64,000 bases of DNA from Setophaga petechia (GCA_024362935.1 JANCRA010000001.1:57492430-57556429); one strand, 5' to 3'. Shown: positions 13,301-25,889, numbered from the stretch's first letter. Program-made: numbers and translations. The notes: generated from the letters alone by a model not told the origin.

Positions 13301-15573
13301 TTTTGCTACCCTACTCTCTCTCCTCACTCCCCTATAACTTAATTTACTTAACTTAATTAATATTGAGATGATGTTCCAATTTTCATCTTACCAAGTCATT
13401 TGGGGTCACAAAGACAACTTCTCAGTCTGTCTACTATGGATGTATGGAATAGCATCCTCCTTGCTTTATTCTCCAGCGTGTAATCTGGAAAAATCATTCT
13501 CATTATTATTACTGCAGGGGCCTGGAAGTTTCAGATCTTTCTTTGTAGTTTTGATGAGGAGAGTAGAATAGAAGGCATTCACATTGCCATCATTCATGGT
13601 TATTAGTAGAAGAAAAAAAAAAAAGAAGAAAGTATAGTTTTGTATTTCTGCAAAGGAAAGCAACTGAGCAATTCTGCCCAAAAATGGGTCTGCTTAGGCC
13701 TCGAGGTTTCAAAGGACCTGGCAGGGGGGTCTTGGGAGAAATTCTGTGTTATGCTCAGCCAAGATCAATGTTATTGTTTATCTCAGAGAAGTATTTATTT
13801 CCAGTTCTCAGTACTTCTCATGGCTCCTCATGTGCGATCCTCTGCTGCCATGCCATCATGGAAATGGTTCCATAAAATAATGGGAGGTGCTGAAGAATCA
13901 GATCATTTTCTTCACAGGATGCACCCATCTATGCCACAGACTCAGGCCACCACAGTGCCTATCAGCTCAGAACTTGTTTCTTATTGCTTGCCAGTCTGAG
14001 ATTTAAGAAAAGACCCAAAAAGAGATTCAAGCTCTGCACAGATCCCAAGCCTCAGGGCACACCCAGGTAAAAATAAATTTACAGTTAAGCAGAAGTTGTA
14101 TGAATCTAAAACCAGAATTGCTTTTTCAAAGCTGTAGTCTGAGAGCTTATGCAGGTCCTCAGCTGATGAGAACTGAAGAGTTACAGAAAGTATGGAGAAC
14201 TTGGCACCTCTGGAAGAGCCTTTGCTTTTTATCTCCCTATAACTCTGTCCTAGAGCTAAAGGAAGGAGAGAAATTTGTGTAACCAGATTAATTCAAGCAA
14301 CCCAGACTCACTATAGTGCAAACATCACTTTTCCATTCTTCATACACAGTCACTGAGAAGAGAACCTTACTAATACAACAAATTAGATTCCCCCCACAAA
14401 ACCTCAACATTCAAACTCAAGAATATTTGCCTTAGAGAAAGACACAGCTGAGGGAAAAACAAATAGCCTCTATTCTTCTATAGCTTTTTCAGGAATTTTG
14501 CCTTACGCTGTTTGAGTGGAACAGAGTTAAATGCAGAGCTGAAATAGAGGTACAAGTCCTCCATGTCTCACACACGCAGAGGCCATCAGATAGCTGTTAA
14601 TGCTGCTCTGGGGTGCTACCATCTGCAGAGTGCTGCATTAGTTATGCATGGCATGCTGATTTTACTACTGTAATTGCACACATATTCACACCCCCCATCA
14701 CAGCCTCGATGGTAAAACTTGTGCATAACATTATACTTTAGACGACCTCCTGCTGACTTAGAAAGAAAAACTCTAACTTTATTCTACTCTCCCTTGGTAT
14801 TTACTTCAGTTTCCCTTTCAAGCTTCTCAAACACACAATAAGCTTTTGATTATCAGGGTTTTAAGTGCTCCACTGGACACCCAGTGTGTATTTATGAATG
14901 GAATTAATAAAGAAGCAATCTGACTCCATCAAGGGAGCATTTTCAGCTACTCTTAAGTGTCACTGAGAAACACAAGTAGAAACTGAGACGAGCTATAGGC
15001 CTCCAGCCTTCATTTTTTACATTTATTTAGTCACATCCAGTGAAAGTCTTAGAAATTAACATTTGTCATATCAGGATCTCTGTGCAACCAATTCATTTGG
15101 TGAACTGAAAAAAAATATTAGGGGCTACATACACAAGCAATCCAAACTATAAAACTACTTGTGTTGCTGAAGAAATGCAGTAATATTACCACTCATTAAG
15201 ACAAATCATTTTGGTTTAGGTTTTCTCCCTCTGCCACACAGATTTTTCAAGTCACATTTTCACCTTTTTTTTTTGAAATTGTCAGTGAATTCTCATAGAA
15301 ATTCTTAAAGTCCAGATTGCAGATTACTTATAAATAAATAATGAACTAAAATGAGTTGTCCCAAATAAAAAGAAAGGAAGAAGCGGGGTGGGTATGTTAA
15401 ACCTTGCCTTGACAATTTACACTATTGTTAACATTAAGGACAAGTATTTTGTCCTTAACATGAATTATTAAATGCTCATGACATTTCAATGAAGGTATTT
15501 ATAAACATATCTAAAATCAAGCTAGTTCTACTGCAAGACACTATCTACTGTCCTGAGAACAGCAGCCTGCTCT
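10342..15573. other. Unannotated DNA, one GC-richer patch
   Basis: No element or gene is recognised. A short (GTTT)3 run lies near 10676-10687. The stretch of about 12590-12860 is GC-richer than its surroundings and therefore open in several frames on both strands, but none of those frames resembles a protein family. An inverted repeat at 15434-15458 is listed separately. Confidence 0.55.
15434..15458. repeat. Perfect 10-bp inverted repeat, 5-nt loop
   Basis: TTAAGGACAA (15434-15443), loop GTATT, then TTGTCCTTAA (15449-15458). It may form a small hairpin or be chance; one such palindrome would be roughly expected in 64 kb. Confidence 0.75.
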
Positions 15574-15824
15574 CAGCTGTGTGGTGATGCTCACAGGGGT
15601 TCCAGGACCAGGGAAGAGACAAGAATGTTGACTCTATGTTTCAGAAGGCTTGATTTATTATTTTATGATATATATATATATTATATTAAAACTATACTAA
15701 AAGAATAGAAGAAAGGATTTCATCAGAAGGCTAGGAAGCAAGAAGAAGAAGAATGATAATAAAAGGTTATGTCTGACCAAGAGTCTGAGCCAGCTGACTG
15801 TGATTGGCCATTAATTAGAAACAA

Positions 15825-15828
15825 CTGC
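15825..15828. repeat. Target-site duplication CTGC, left copy
   Basis: Left copy of the duplication flanking the nested LTR; the right copy is at 16269-16272. Both are identical. Confidence 0.85.
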
Positions 15829-16268
15829 TGTTTTGTGGAGAAAAGAAGAGAACCAGACAACTTTTACAAAGTTGTATAGAACTGGTATGTATTTATTGCA
15901 GCGCTGGACGCATGCGTACCTCAAAGGAGCTAAAAAGGCATGCGTGTCTCTGAGAACTTCAGGTCTCCTTTTATGTCCCTTCTAAATACATATGCATACA
16001 GTTTCACAATAGGCTCATACATATTCATTTTTTATGGACTTCGAGGGACATTTGCCGCTAGTTCTTCTTTATCAAAAGGAATTCCTAGGTCAGGTTGTCC
16101 TGGCTTTGCTTTAGTCTCTGTTTTTCTTTATCAATCTCTTCATGTCTCTTCATTATCTCTGTCCTGCAGTTTTCCCTTCAGCTTTGGCTTACAGACTTTT
16201 TACCTTTTTAGACTTTTAACCTAATTCAAAAGGGATTTCTACTTTGGGAGATTTTTCACTCTGTCTCA
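15829..16268 (-). mobile_element. Nested solo LTR with 4-bp target duplication
   Basis: A 440-bp insert sits inside the outer LTR and is bounded by perfect CTGC repeats at 15825-15828 and 16269-16272. On the minus strand it begins TGAGACAGAG and ends CCACAAAACA, the TG...CA termini of an LTR. A minus-strand TATA box (CATAAAAGG, core at 15969-15974) and AATAAA at 15892-15897 give a U3-R-U5 order: U3 about 325 bp, R about 65-70, U5 about 45. Removing the insert plus one CTGC restores a continuous outer LTR. A 4-bp duplication is typical of gammaretrovirus-like (class I) elements. The 94-codon plus-strand frame inside it is incidental. Confidence 0.85.
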
Positions 16269-16272
16269 CTGC
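16269..16272. repeat. Target-site duplication CTGC, right copy
   Basis: Right copy of the duplication flanking the nested LTR. Outer-LTR sequence resumes immediately after it. Confidence 0.85.
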
Positions 16273-16452
16273 ATGAGACCAATCACAGATCAACCTGTTG
16301 CATTCCACAGCAGCAGATAATCATTGTTTACATTTTGTTCCTGAGGCCTCTCAGCTTCTCAGGAGAAAAAATCCTAAGGATAGGATTTTTCATAAAACAT
16401 GTCTGGGACACAGTTGAATTAATTTTTTTTTGATGTATGAGAAATCAAAGAT

Positions 16453-16499
16453 GGAGGGGAAGGGGGAAGAAAAGAAAAAAAAGGAAAAAAAAAGAAAAG
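16453..16499. repeat. 47-nt uninterrupted purine tract
   Basis: Only A and G occur from 16453 to 16499, and after one C another ten purines follow. Polypurine runs of this length can form triplex DNA, though here it is most simply low-complexity sequence next to the LTR insertion site. Confidence 0.9.
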
Positions 16500-16550
16500 C
16501 AAAAGGGAGGTTGGGACATTTCAAGTACAGCAGGAATCAAGGACTAGTTT

Positions 16551-16573
16551 AACTCTCTCTAAAAGAGAGAGTT
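16551..16573. repeat. Perfect 10-bp inverted repeat, 3-nt loop
   Basis: AACTCTCTCT (16551-16560), loop AAA, then AGAGAGAGTT (16564-16573). It could form a tight hairpin. There is no T run after it and no coding context. Confidence 0.8.
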
Positions 16574-19500
16574 GTGCTGAAAAGAAAGATTTCCCAGGAT
16601 AGATAAGGAAGAGTTTATGAGCCTTCCAAGGACTTAGATACTGCCACAGGACCAGGGGTACAGATGAGCCACACTCTGCCAGGCAGCTGCTTCCAGTGGA
16701 AGGGAAAGCAGGAGAGGTACAGCTGCTGTTTCACAACATCAAACTTCCTTAGGTTTTAGCCAAAACCCCTTTCATTATTTCTTTATAGGTGAGGCCACCT
16801 CAGCAAGAAGTGGTGATCATTTTTACGTCTGTTAATGTCAAGGCATCTGTATCCTTTGAGAGATCCAGGTCAAGAAATTTCAGTATTTATCTGCATTAAT
16901 TCTGCTCTCATAGCTAGATAATAATTGTGTCTTAGGAGTGATGACCCAAAGTATGATGTGGGAAAGACTAATGAAACTGGGACATTTTTATTTATATATT
17001 TATACGTGTATCTTTAATACTCAAACCAAGGAGGACATTCTCCCACGTGAAAACCAAAATGAGGCCTTGCCACCTAGGGGAGTCCCGCTCAATTTGCTAG
17101 GCACACCTTGCCTGGAGAAGGAAAGTGTGTGTCCTGCCTGTGCATCCTGTGCAGGAAACCCCTGATAACACACTCCTGACAAATCCCCCACGCTGTGCAG
17201 CCACAGCAACACAGCCACCTCCCGCCTCATTGTGAATGCCCAGACTAGGCAAACAAGTCGACTCACAGCTATTCAGGCAAATTTGGGCCACCATGATGGG
17301 AAAGGTGCAGAGGGAAAACATTATGACCCGAACTCTTTTGAAACAATCTGACAGTTGATAGATGAGCATCCATAAAATGACAAAGGATCCCTGTGTAAAG
17401 CCCCTTGCTACCAACATCTTCTCCCTGGGAAACTAATTACGCTGTACTGTCAGTGAAAATACCATTTTTCCGGTAATTATTTTCCCTTTTCAGTGACAAA
17501 ATGACCACGAGAAGTCACCTCACCGCAAATTTTTTGCCATACTTGAATGAAAACCATCATGCAATACTATTCATGTGACTTTGTCTCACTTAGCTCCTTA
17601 CATCTGTAGAAATAAGTAACACTAAGCAAATTCTAAATCACCAGGAATGTGTTTTTATGACACTGATTTCCAGTTGCTGTTTGCTCTGTGGGCACTGTGA
17701 AAGGCAGCTGAGACAGCAGAATTTATCTCCAGGCTGCTGCAGCAGTAGTGAGAGAGGTGTAATCGTTGTTGGATGGAAGTGCTAAAGGCAAAGTTTTATC
17801 TATCAAAATGTGTTTTAACAAATACTGGGTGGTGCAGTTTTCTTCCTAAAGTGCTGGGTTTGATTTCCTTTAGTTAAACTTACAATATAAGTCTGTATTT
17901 ACAATTCACTTGTGTAAAAAAGCAGAGAAGGTCCTAATCCAGCCTGCAGGTGTAGTTAATTCCAACCCTTAGGAGGCTATGATCCAAAACCATTACAAAA
18001 TTTTAAGTGTTACTTGACTTGTATGTATTATCTAATTTACATAATGCTGCAAGATTTACAGATCTTGAAAGCTGAATTCGACTCAAAAAAGTGTTTTTAG
18101 GACACAAGGAATCAAATTCAGGTGTATTGTTTCTGTTTCGTTTTTTTCTTTTATAACAAAACCGTTGCTGAGTCTGTCATATTCTATAAATCTATAGAAG
18201 TAAATAAGACTAATTCTGAAACTTAAGCCTCAGACCAGCTTTTACATTCATTAGTGCTAGAAGAAAATAAAGGTTTTTCCTACAGAAGAAAACAATTTAT
18301 TTGATTACTCAAAATTATCTGCTCAACTCAAAATTTCAGTGCTACTCATGAGGTTATCATAAGGAAAATGGTTTATTATAATTATACAGCATCTAACCAC
18401 AAAGGCATATGAGCAAAAGTTTCCTAAATGAATTGACAATCCATTAGGCATTAGCTGACAAAAAAAAAAAAAAAGAGAAACAAGGTGTCCCTCAGCTAAG
18501 TGTAAAAATGCATTATACCTAGCCACAGACTCCCACTTTCAAGGATTATACAAATTGTCACAGACTGAGTAGCCAAGCAGGTAGGACAGGAAAACTGGAG
18601 TGATTGACCAAACCAGAGGGAAAGAGCTGCTGAGACAAGGAGCATCTTTTAGCTGCTGACCCATTCACTGTGGCCACATGGATCCCAGTCTACAAAATTA
18701 ACTATTACTCCAACTAATAACTGATAAATCCTGTTGCAAAACTTGCTTTGATATTAGAATATGCACACAGCACTATTTGAAGAGGAAATTAAATTACCAG
18801 GGTCAGCAATTCACTGTTGTTAAAAAAAGCCAAGGTCAGAGGGAACCTTCTGATGACTAGGTTCAATTCAAAATTTAGTTCTCTCAAACAGTGGGACTGA
18901 AGTGTTCACGTTGTTAGCATAATGTGTCAGTCTGGAATCTCCCAGTCACTGCATTTCATGTTCAAGTTGTTGTCAGCTTCCCCTGGGTAACATTATCATC
19001 TCCAGTAAATATTTTCACATGATCTACTAAAGACAAAAGCCTCTGTTTCCCTGTATAATTTCTTCTGTGTTGCAGAGCACATTGAAAAATCACCATTCTT
19101 ACCACCTCTGGGAAAAAACCTTATTTCTTGCTAGAGCTTTTTTCAGCAAGGGAACAATAAGCAAAAAAAAGAGAAGAGCTTTTCTGTTCATTTCATTCTG
19201 TGCCATCTTTGTATGACTCAGGGTATAAAGTAACTCAAATAGTAAATGGCACACAGCTGTGCACCACAGCAAGTGAAATAATCAGCTCTGATATTGTTTG
19301 GAGAGACTGATTTTTAGTGGAAGAAATATCAGCTTTTCAGGTTTCTTATGCTATTGCTCAAGCATAAGGATCAACTCTGTGTTGATTATGAATACTTAAA
19401 AATGTAACAAAAAATGCTCATTTGAAACATTTCACCCATAAAAGTAAACTTGGGAAAAACCCAAGTAACTTAAGCAAATATGCAATATAGTATCTGCAAG

Positions 19501-20294
19501 AACATTCATCCTAGGAAAGGGAACCTGTTTAGGCAGCCAAATCAAACTCCCATCAGTTAAGTCTAATTTGTTCTTCACATCTCCAGTTACAGCTTCTCCT
19601 TAGGAGGGAACTTCAGTGATCTCTAACCTCATGTTACAGCCCTGCTCACCAAGACCTCACACCTGTATGGGACAATCCATTCTTTTAACTCACCACTTGT
19701 TGAGGGTTGTGGGTCTGACAGCGCCATCCTTCTTCAGCAAGAGTCAGCAAATGGACATTGCTGGCAGGGAATTTAATCTAAATTAAGTTTCACATGGACT
19801 TTGCTCTGTTAAAGAAAGACCACTCAGACAACTACAGTGTAAACACCAAATTTGATTCTCTGCTTATGCCTATGAACCAAGAGACTGGGGCAAAGCCACT
19901 AAGTCAAGCAGTTGCAGAATTGCTCTGAAACCCTCTTACAGATTTCAAGTGGTGAAGAAAAATGCCAGTGCCCAAAGGATTCTTTCAGGTTTCAAGGACA
20001 GGTTTGTCTTTCTTCACTAAAATTACTTTGGGTTTTATTCAAAATGGGTAGAGAGCTAATCAATACAAGAGCAATAAAAGTTTTCAGCCACACAATACAC
20101 TATCTGCTGCAACAAGAATTACTCAAGTAGAAAGAGTACCTAATCTTCTCTTATTTTGTACACACAAACACAGAAATCCAGAGATACATCTTTGAGCTAC
20201 ACACAGGTAAATAATTCAAACTACTTTCCATAACTATTCATGAGTTTAAAGCAAACAAAGAAAGTACATTACACACATTCTTTTTGGTTTGCTT
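16574..20294. other. Unannotated DNA, no gene recognised
   Basis: No open frame of interest. A 15-nt A run lies at 18460-18474. No LINE, LTR or RNA gene was recognised by eye. Confidence 0.55.
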
Positions 20295-20373
20295 CAACCA
20301 AAACAAAAAAACCAAAATCAAACAAAAAAACCTCACCAAAACAAACAAACCAAAAAACCCCAAAACCACAAAA
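20295..20373. repeat. A/C-rich low-complexity tract
   Basis: The strand shown is almost entirely A and C, in CAAA and CCAAAA-like blocks. It is a simple-sequence region similar in style to tracts at 44581-44690 and 46984-47150. Confidence 0.85.
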
Positions 20374-20782
20374 TCAGGTTTTACATCTTTTCTCATAACT
20401 GAAAGATTAACTTAAAATTTATTTTCACTGAGAATTGAATGAGAAACTGATTTTAGGGTCCAGGTTTCTGCATTTGCCAAATGTGAACAGTACAAAACCA
20501 ATAAAAAGAAGGTTGGATTGCATAAAGCTTTTAGCATGAGAGATCACATTGCACTACACCTCTGCTAAAGCCAGACAGTAATTTAGTTCCAACTTTAGTA
20601 AAATTTTTCACCTCAGTAGTGTAAGCATTTCACACCTTCCTAAAGTATCCATAACCTTCAAAGGGAAAAAAATCAATGGAGACTTACTTCCTGCTGCCTG
20701 GACTGTAAAACAGAGGTGCCTTTTCTTGGCCTGGTTGTTTGCCACCCCAGTAGAAAGCACTACAAATTGCTTTTTACAAGGC

Positions 20783-20902
20783 ATTTATATAACTACCATC
20801 AAACCAAGTTTGATATAATTACCATCATAGTTATATGACGGCTACCATTGATATATTTGATATAACTACCATATATAACTATACTATATATAAATATAAC
20901 TA
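20783..20902. repeat. Degenerate AT-rich tandem repeat around a TTTGATATAACTACCAT core
   Basis: The core TTTGATATAA(C/T)TACCAT appears at about 20809 and 20857, with a diverged copy (TTTATATAACTACCAT) at about 20784 and a partial one near 20840. Spacing is about 25-48 bp, consistent with an old, indel-rich tandem array. Confidence 0.65.
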
Positions 20903-20905
20903 TCA

Positions 20906-23900
20906 AGATCAAGTCAAAGAAAGCACAATGCAGAGCCCCATAATCAGCCATACTGTACTTTATTTAAGAAGCAACACAGTTCAGTGGGAGTTAAGAGTGT
21001 ACAGTTAGAAGTACAACATGATACTGTTTTATGTTCTGTGTCAACGAAAATAAAAGCCCAGAGAATGAAGAAATGTGTTTACTTTTAAAGAGTGCTGTTT
21101 TTAGCTAGAAATTGGTTATTGGTTAATACCAGCTTCTACTATGCTTCACAGTACTACATCAGAGCTCAGATGACTGAACACAAAGAAGAAAAATTCCATC
21201 TGCACAACACGACTGTGATACGGTTATCATGGGATGGAAATGTCTTTAAAGCAGGGACTGCTCTCACACCTTGAAAAACTAAAAATCTTATCTGCAAACA
21301 TTGCAAAGTCCATTGTAGAAAACACTACACCAATTTTAGTAACCATTCATCGCCAAATTTTGCCAGTGTTACCTGAAATGGTTAGAGTCAGACTCAAGAT
21401 TTCAGCATTAAAGAGCACAATTTTTGCCTTACATATCAAGTACATATTTTACACAATTTTCAAAGAATCTTCACTACATTAGAAATACAATTTGTTAGAA
21501 TAAAGTTCTTCAGGGACTAACAGACACTAAACTTTAGCCAAGGCAAGGCTTAAAACTCTCTCTGTTGAACAGGGAGGCGTGATACGTGGAATAGGTTAAG
21601 TTTTGCAAAAAGTCATAAAATGCTCATTTTTGTCAGAAAGTCTAACCAGCTCAAAGTACACATCCTGTTTACACTAAATTTATTTAAAACCTTATAACTG
21701 TGTAGATCCCATGGAAACATGAAACAAAGGATTTTTCCTGTGATGGGGGAAAAAAGAGGTTTACATATCATTCATTAAAATACAATAAGAAATGAAAATT
21801 GAGGGAATAATTTACCAGACTGGAAATTTAACAACTGGGCAGTGTAGTTCTGTGACAGATCCTGACTTCAAGAATATCACCTTATTAACTTACTTGGCAA
21901 AGGGCCAAAGAAAATAACTTTAATCCTTTGGAACTTGATAATCCGATCTATAATCACAAGGGCAAAATCTGCATGTGGATTTTCCACAATTCTAGCTACA
22001 TGGACTATTATCCTAGCACAATGGGGAACTACAAAAGGCTGATCCACAGCCTAAAGCTAAATGTTTAAATATGCCTTCAATACTTGCCTGGGAGATGGGA
22101 TCTATTCCAAGAAAAAGTGATCCTCTCTCTGGGAGGAAAAAGAAAAATGAATCTCCAAGGTTTGGCAGAATTTACACGTGTATTTCTGAAAGGTGCCATG
22201 GCAAGATTTGGAAACTCTTTGAAACCTTTTTAGATATCACCTGTGGCCTAGAAATTGGCCTCTCCAAAGCAGATGGTTCTCAGCAGTCCTTGCACAAAAA
22301 ATAAAATTGGGAGGTTCTTTGTTGTGTTGTTTTTTGATTGGGTTTGCTGGGATTTTTTACAACAAAGACTGTAATACACAAGTCCTTAGACTAAAATCCA
22401 TATCCTAGGAAAAAACTCCAAAAAACTAACAACTCAATCTGTGTAAATTTTGTTGAATGAAACATTAAGTCGAATTTAGTTCTGAAGTTTAACTCCCTTG
22501 AATGGCAGATGATGGAAAGAACCCTCTCCGAGTTTACAGCCCTTATAAAAGTCACATTTCAGAGATCAGAACAAACAGGGGAAAAAAAAGAGTTACAGAA
22601 TAAGTTGGTGGTGATCCTGAAGAAGCTACTTCTGTGCTCTCTGCTATTGTAAACTCCAGAAAGCAAGTGGAGTTTGCAGGATCTATGAATGGAATACTCC
22701 TACACTTGTAGCTGCTGCAATCCCCAGAGAGACAGACAGAGATTATATTATGAAGGTCAGTGAACCACTGTCGTAACTGTGCTTAAGAACTCAACACAGA
22801 AGACAGAGTGCATAATGCTGATGAACTGGTGCCCTCTGAAAGTCACACTCTTAATTCCAATATTATTTAGTAAATGTTAACTATATCCAAGTGGTAGAAA
22901 TCTCTTTCGGTGCAAAACATAAAATCATAGCAGCTATTTAAGACCTCAAATGTATAGTCTCTGGCCCTTTCTTCCATAAAACACATTTCCATGTATTTTA
23001 GACACTCTTAAAAAATTCAGGGTCCATTTCCTCTTTTTTGTTTTATGCCCCATGATCTAAATTTTAAATTCTGCTCTTCTTACATTAATAGACATCACCT
23101 ACCCAAAATATTGAAATTACACATTCATGGTATCACTGGCTCTTAAGAGACCCAAGAGGCACCCCAAAGACCAGTCCTGGTATGCAGGTAATGAAGGTGC
23201 TAGCAGTTTTCAAATATGATCTCTTTAAATGGAGAAACCAACACTTTATTACCTAGGCAATTAACTGCTTGTCTTTACTCATTTACAGCCTTCCCCAGAG
23301 GTAACTCAGTTCCCCAATATCTCTATGTAAGTATTCCCAGAAACTGGATAAGTTTGAACACATTTATACATATTGTGGATTTCTCCCTTTCCAGCATACA
23401 TTTTTGTGACATTAGCAGTGATAGTCCCTTTGTGCAAAAGTCAGATGTGCCCACCCCATTGCTGACTCAAAAGTACATGGAAAAAATTAACTGGAACCCT
23501 AAATCCAGCTAGTGTGCGTGAGAGACAATGAAGATGTCCTGTGAGCATCTGAAGCTCCAATTAAATATCTCAAGCCTATTTCAGGTACCCAGGTAAAAGC
23601 TGTTTCCATCATCAGATCCCATCGTTTGACATAATCTACTTTATTGCATTTAACCTGCTGAATACTTGTGCTTTGGCACTTCCAAGTGGAGCTATGATCC
23701 ATCTTAAGCATTATCAGAAGATCTAAGACAATAGCTGTTGTGACGTCCTGCTTTTTCAAAGGCTACCTTGTTGCTAAGTGAAGTTTTGAATTTTTTACAG
23801 GTCAAATTCTGCAGACAAGTGTTCCATTATTTCCACTGCAACGATACTGGAATTGCAGTTTTATACAGGAAACTCACATTTCTTTGTCCCTGAATATACA

Positions 23901-25708
23901 AAATACAGTTTCTCCTGGTTAGATTATAGGAACAGATGTGCTGCATCAGACCCCAAGTCACACTGGGTTCAGCACCCTGTCTTCCACAGCAGCCAATGGT
24001 AGAAAATTAAGGGAAGAGTAAAGAACACAAAATTGTTGAATTACTTTGCATACACAGGCATCAACAATCTGGGTCTTAACATCTTCCTAAGCCAGGGGCT
24101 CCTATACTGCTCTTAAAAGCTGTGGAAAAATGCACCCTGGACTTCATATAAACACTTTGATATAGTCATTGTTTTACATCCACTGAAATAAACAGAGATG
24201 AGTTCAGAGAGGTATTTAAAAAAAAATCATGACCAAAATCTTGCTGTTAGTTAATCTTCCTCAGGTGACATGGTAAACAAGTCTCTCCTTGGCTTCCTCA
24301 CACCATCTCTCTGATAAACCTCTCTAAATAAATGGATAAACCTTACCTACTCTGATTTACAAAGAGGAAAAAGAAATTTAAAAAGCCCCAACAACTACAG
24401 AAATAACAACAAACCCAGGAAAAAGTTCTTCTTTGCCTAACCAGGTTGCTCCCCATATAATATCCTCTGAAGGAAGGTTGCATATTCATTTTTCCTGGAA
24501 TCATTTGAGCAGATTGAGCTGGGGAACAGGGACCTGCATCCAGGATAAGGCATAGATTTGGGATTTTTTTCTTTGCTTTTTCTATAAAAAGGGAGACAGG
24601 CCTTTCCTTCCATTAGGAGAGCTGAGAAAAAAATCCTTGGGTATTAAGTAATTCATCTCAGGGTTGTCCACCATCATTTTCCCTCTCTAGACCACACAAG
24701 AAAAAAAGTATCTTCGAGCAAAAGAGAAATGCTGGTAGATGTCAAACATTTAGAGGAGAAGATCACAGGCTGCAGTGGAGATGGCAGGGCTGTGAGCAGT
24801 GCCAAGAGCAAGTGATGCATAAAATCATTAAATGTGAAGGGCTGGGCAACAGTGCCTAGACTTATCTGGAAGTTTAATCAGAGAGAAGAATTGCAAAAGA
24901 AAGGAATAGAGATGGCTGAAAGCCGCAAAGTTATGTGTTTGACCTTTTTGTAACAAACTCACAGTTCTCTCCCCAGCCACAGAGAGGGAAAAAAAGAACA
25001 AAAGAAAAGAAAGGCCAGGTAATCTCAGTGCATTCTGGTGCTTATTATCAAATGAGTATGCACTTATTTGTAGCTGACTTTCTCAGGAATGCAGTTGTGA
25101 CTAGGGCACAGGCTGACAGCTGTTTACTCAATACTGTCTCCACTAAGGGACACCAGCTTTCAATTTTTAACTTATAGAGAGCTTTCCAGAAACCAAACAA
25201 CAGACCAAACAACATGTCTGTGAGTCAGTACATCACTGGGAAGGCTTTAGATATCAAAATTCTGCAATGAGATTTAGTGATTTCATGCTGCAGGACCTGT
25301 ATGTCAGGCAGGCTATATCCCTTCTTCCCCCAGTCAGGAGCTACTCTGAGTGACTGAATCTCTCCAAATCCTTCAGAAAAATACAGTGGGCTCTCAATGG
25401 ACACAGCCCGTGAAGGAGACCATATCACCCTTGGAAAGGTGTAAAAACCTGTCTGTCTCTCAGCTCTATGAAGCTCCCTGTGGCCACACTGGGAAATAAA
25501 TGACACAGGAGTTTTGCCATTCTGATCTTTGAATGCCACCTTCCAGAGAGCCAGTCCAACTCAAAAGAAATTGTTAAAGGGCTATCAAGGCCAAGTGCTG
25601 TATTGCAGTAAGTGGTTTCTTTAGTTATAGTTTTGCACTGGGTGATTGTTATTTTGCACTGAATATTATGTTTTTATCACATGGTTTTCCCTCTCTCCCT
25701 CTAAGCCC
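20906..25708. other. Unannotated DNA, no gene recognised
   Basis: Only short unfamiliar frames occur. A direct repeat TTTTGCACTG occurs twice near 25631-25661, just before the LTR, and may belong to it or be chance. Confidence 0.5.
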
Positions 25709-25806
25709 TGGTAGTGGTTTTGTCCCGGGTCAGTCTCTCCCCTTAACCCTCCCATCACTTGTATCCCATTGGCTGTGGCCCTCTCCTCCACCCCCCTTCC
25801 CCTGGG

Positions 25807-25813
25807 TTTAAAA
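25807..25813 (+). promoter_or_regulatory. TATA-like box of the LTR
   Basis: TTTAAAA, 35 bp after the inverted CCAAT box and about 70 bp before AATAAA, which is the expected place for a U3/R promoter. Confidence 0.45.
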
Positions 25814-25883
25814 TCTCTCAGGATGAGACCCTCTGTCTTTTTCCCCTCTTTTCGCTCTCCCAGACCTCCTGGAGTGGTTCCAC

Positions 25884-25889
25884 AATAAA
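25884..25889 (+). terminator. AATAAA polyadenylation signal of the LTR
   Basis: A canonical hexamer downstream of the TATA-like box; it would mark the end of R in the LTR. Confidence 0.5.

Larger units (their letters stand above)
15574..16416 (-). mobile_element. Solo LTR (outer), split by a nested LTR, with target duplications
   Basis: Read on the minus strand, the element starts TGTCCCAGACATG at 16410 and ends ATCACCACA at 15580. It is interrupted at 15829-16268 by a second LTR. Without the insert it is about 387 bp, a normal solo LTR length. It carries CCAAT (minus) near 15803-15807, an AT dinucleotide tract near 15668-15683 and a minus-strand AATAAA at 15654-15659. The flanks CAGCTG (15574-15579) and CAGTTG (16411-16416) look like a 6-bp target duplication with one substitution, which would suit a class II retrovirus. 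The sequence matches my recollection of a common passerine LTR; the family name is not certain. No internal retroviral genes are present. Confidence 0.8.

Noticed and set aside
15940..16224. 94-codon plus-strand frame
   Set aside because: It lies inside the nested LTR and on the strand opposite to the LTR's own direction.
19068..19220. Acceptor-like TTCTTCTGTGTTGCAG followed by an open frame of about 45 codons
   Set aside because: No donor, polyadenylation signal or recognisable peptide. It was used as a reminder of how often such coincidences occur here.
25631..25661. Direct repeat TTTTGCACTG as a possible target duplication of the LTR
   Set aside because: Both copies lie upstream of the LTR rather than on either side of it, and 10 bp is longer than retroviral duplications.
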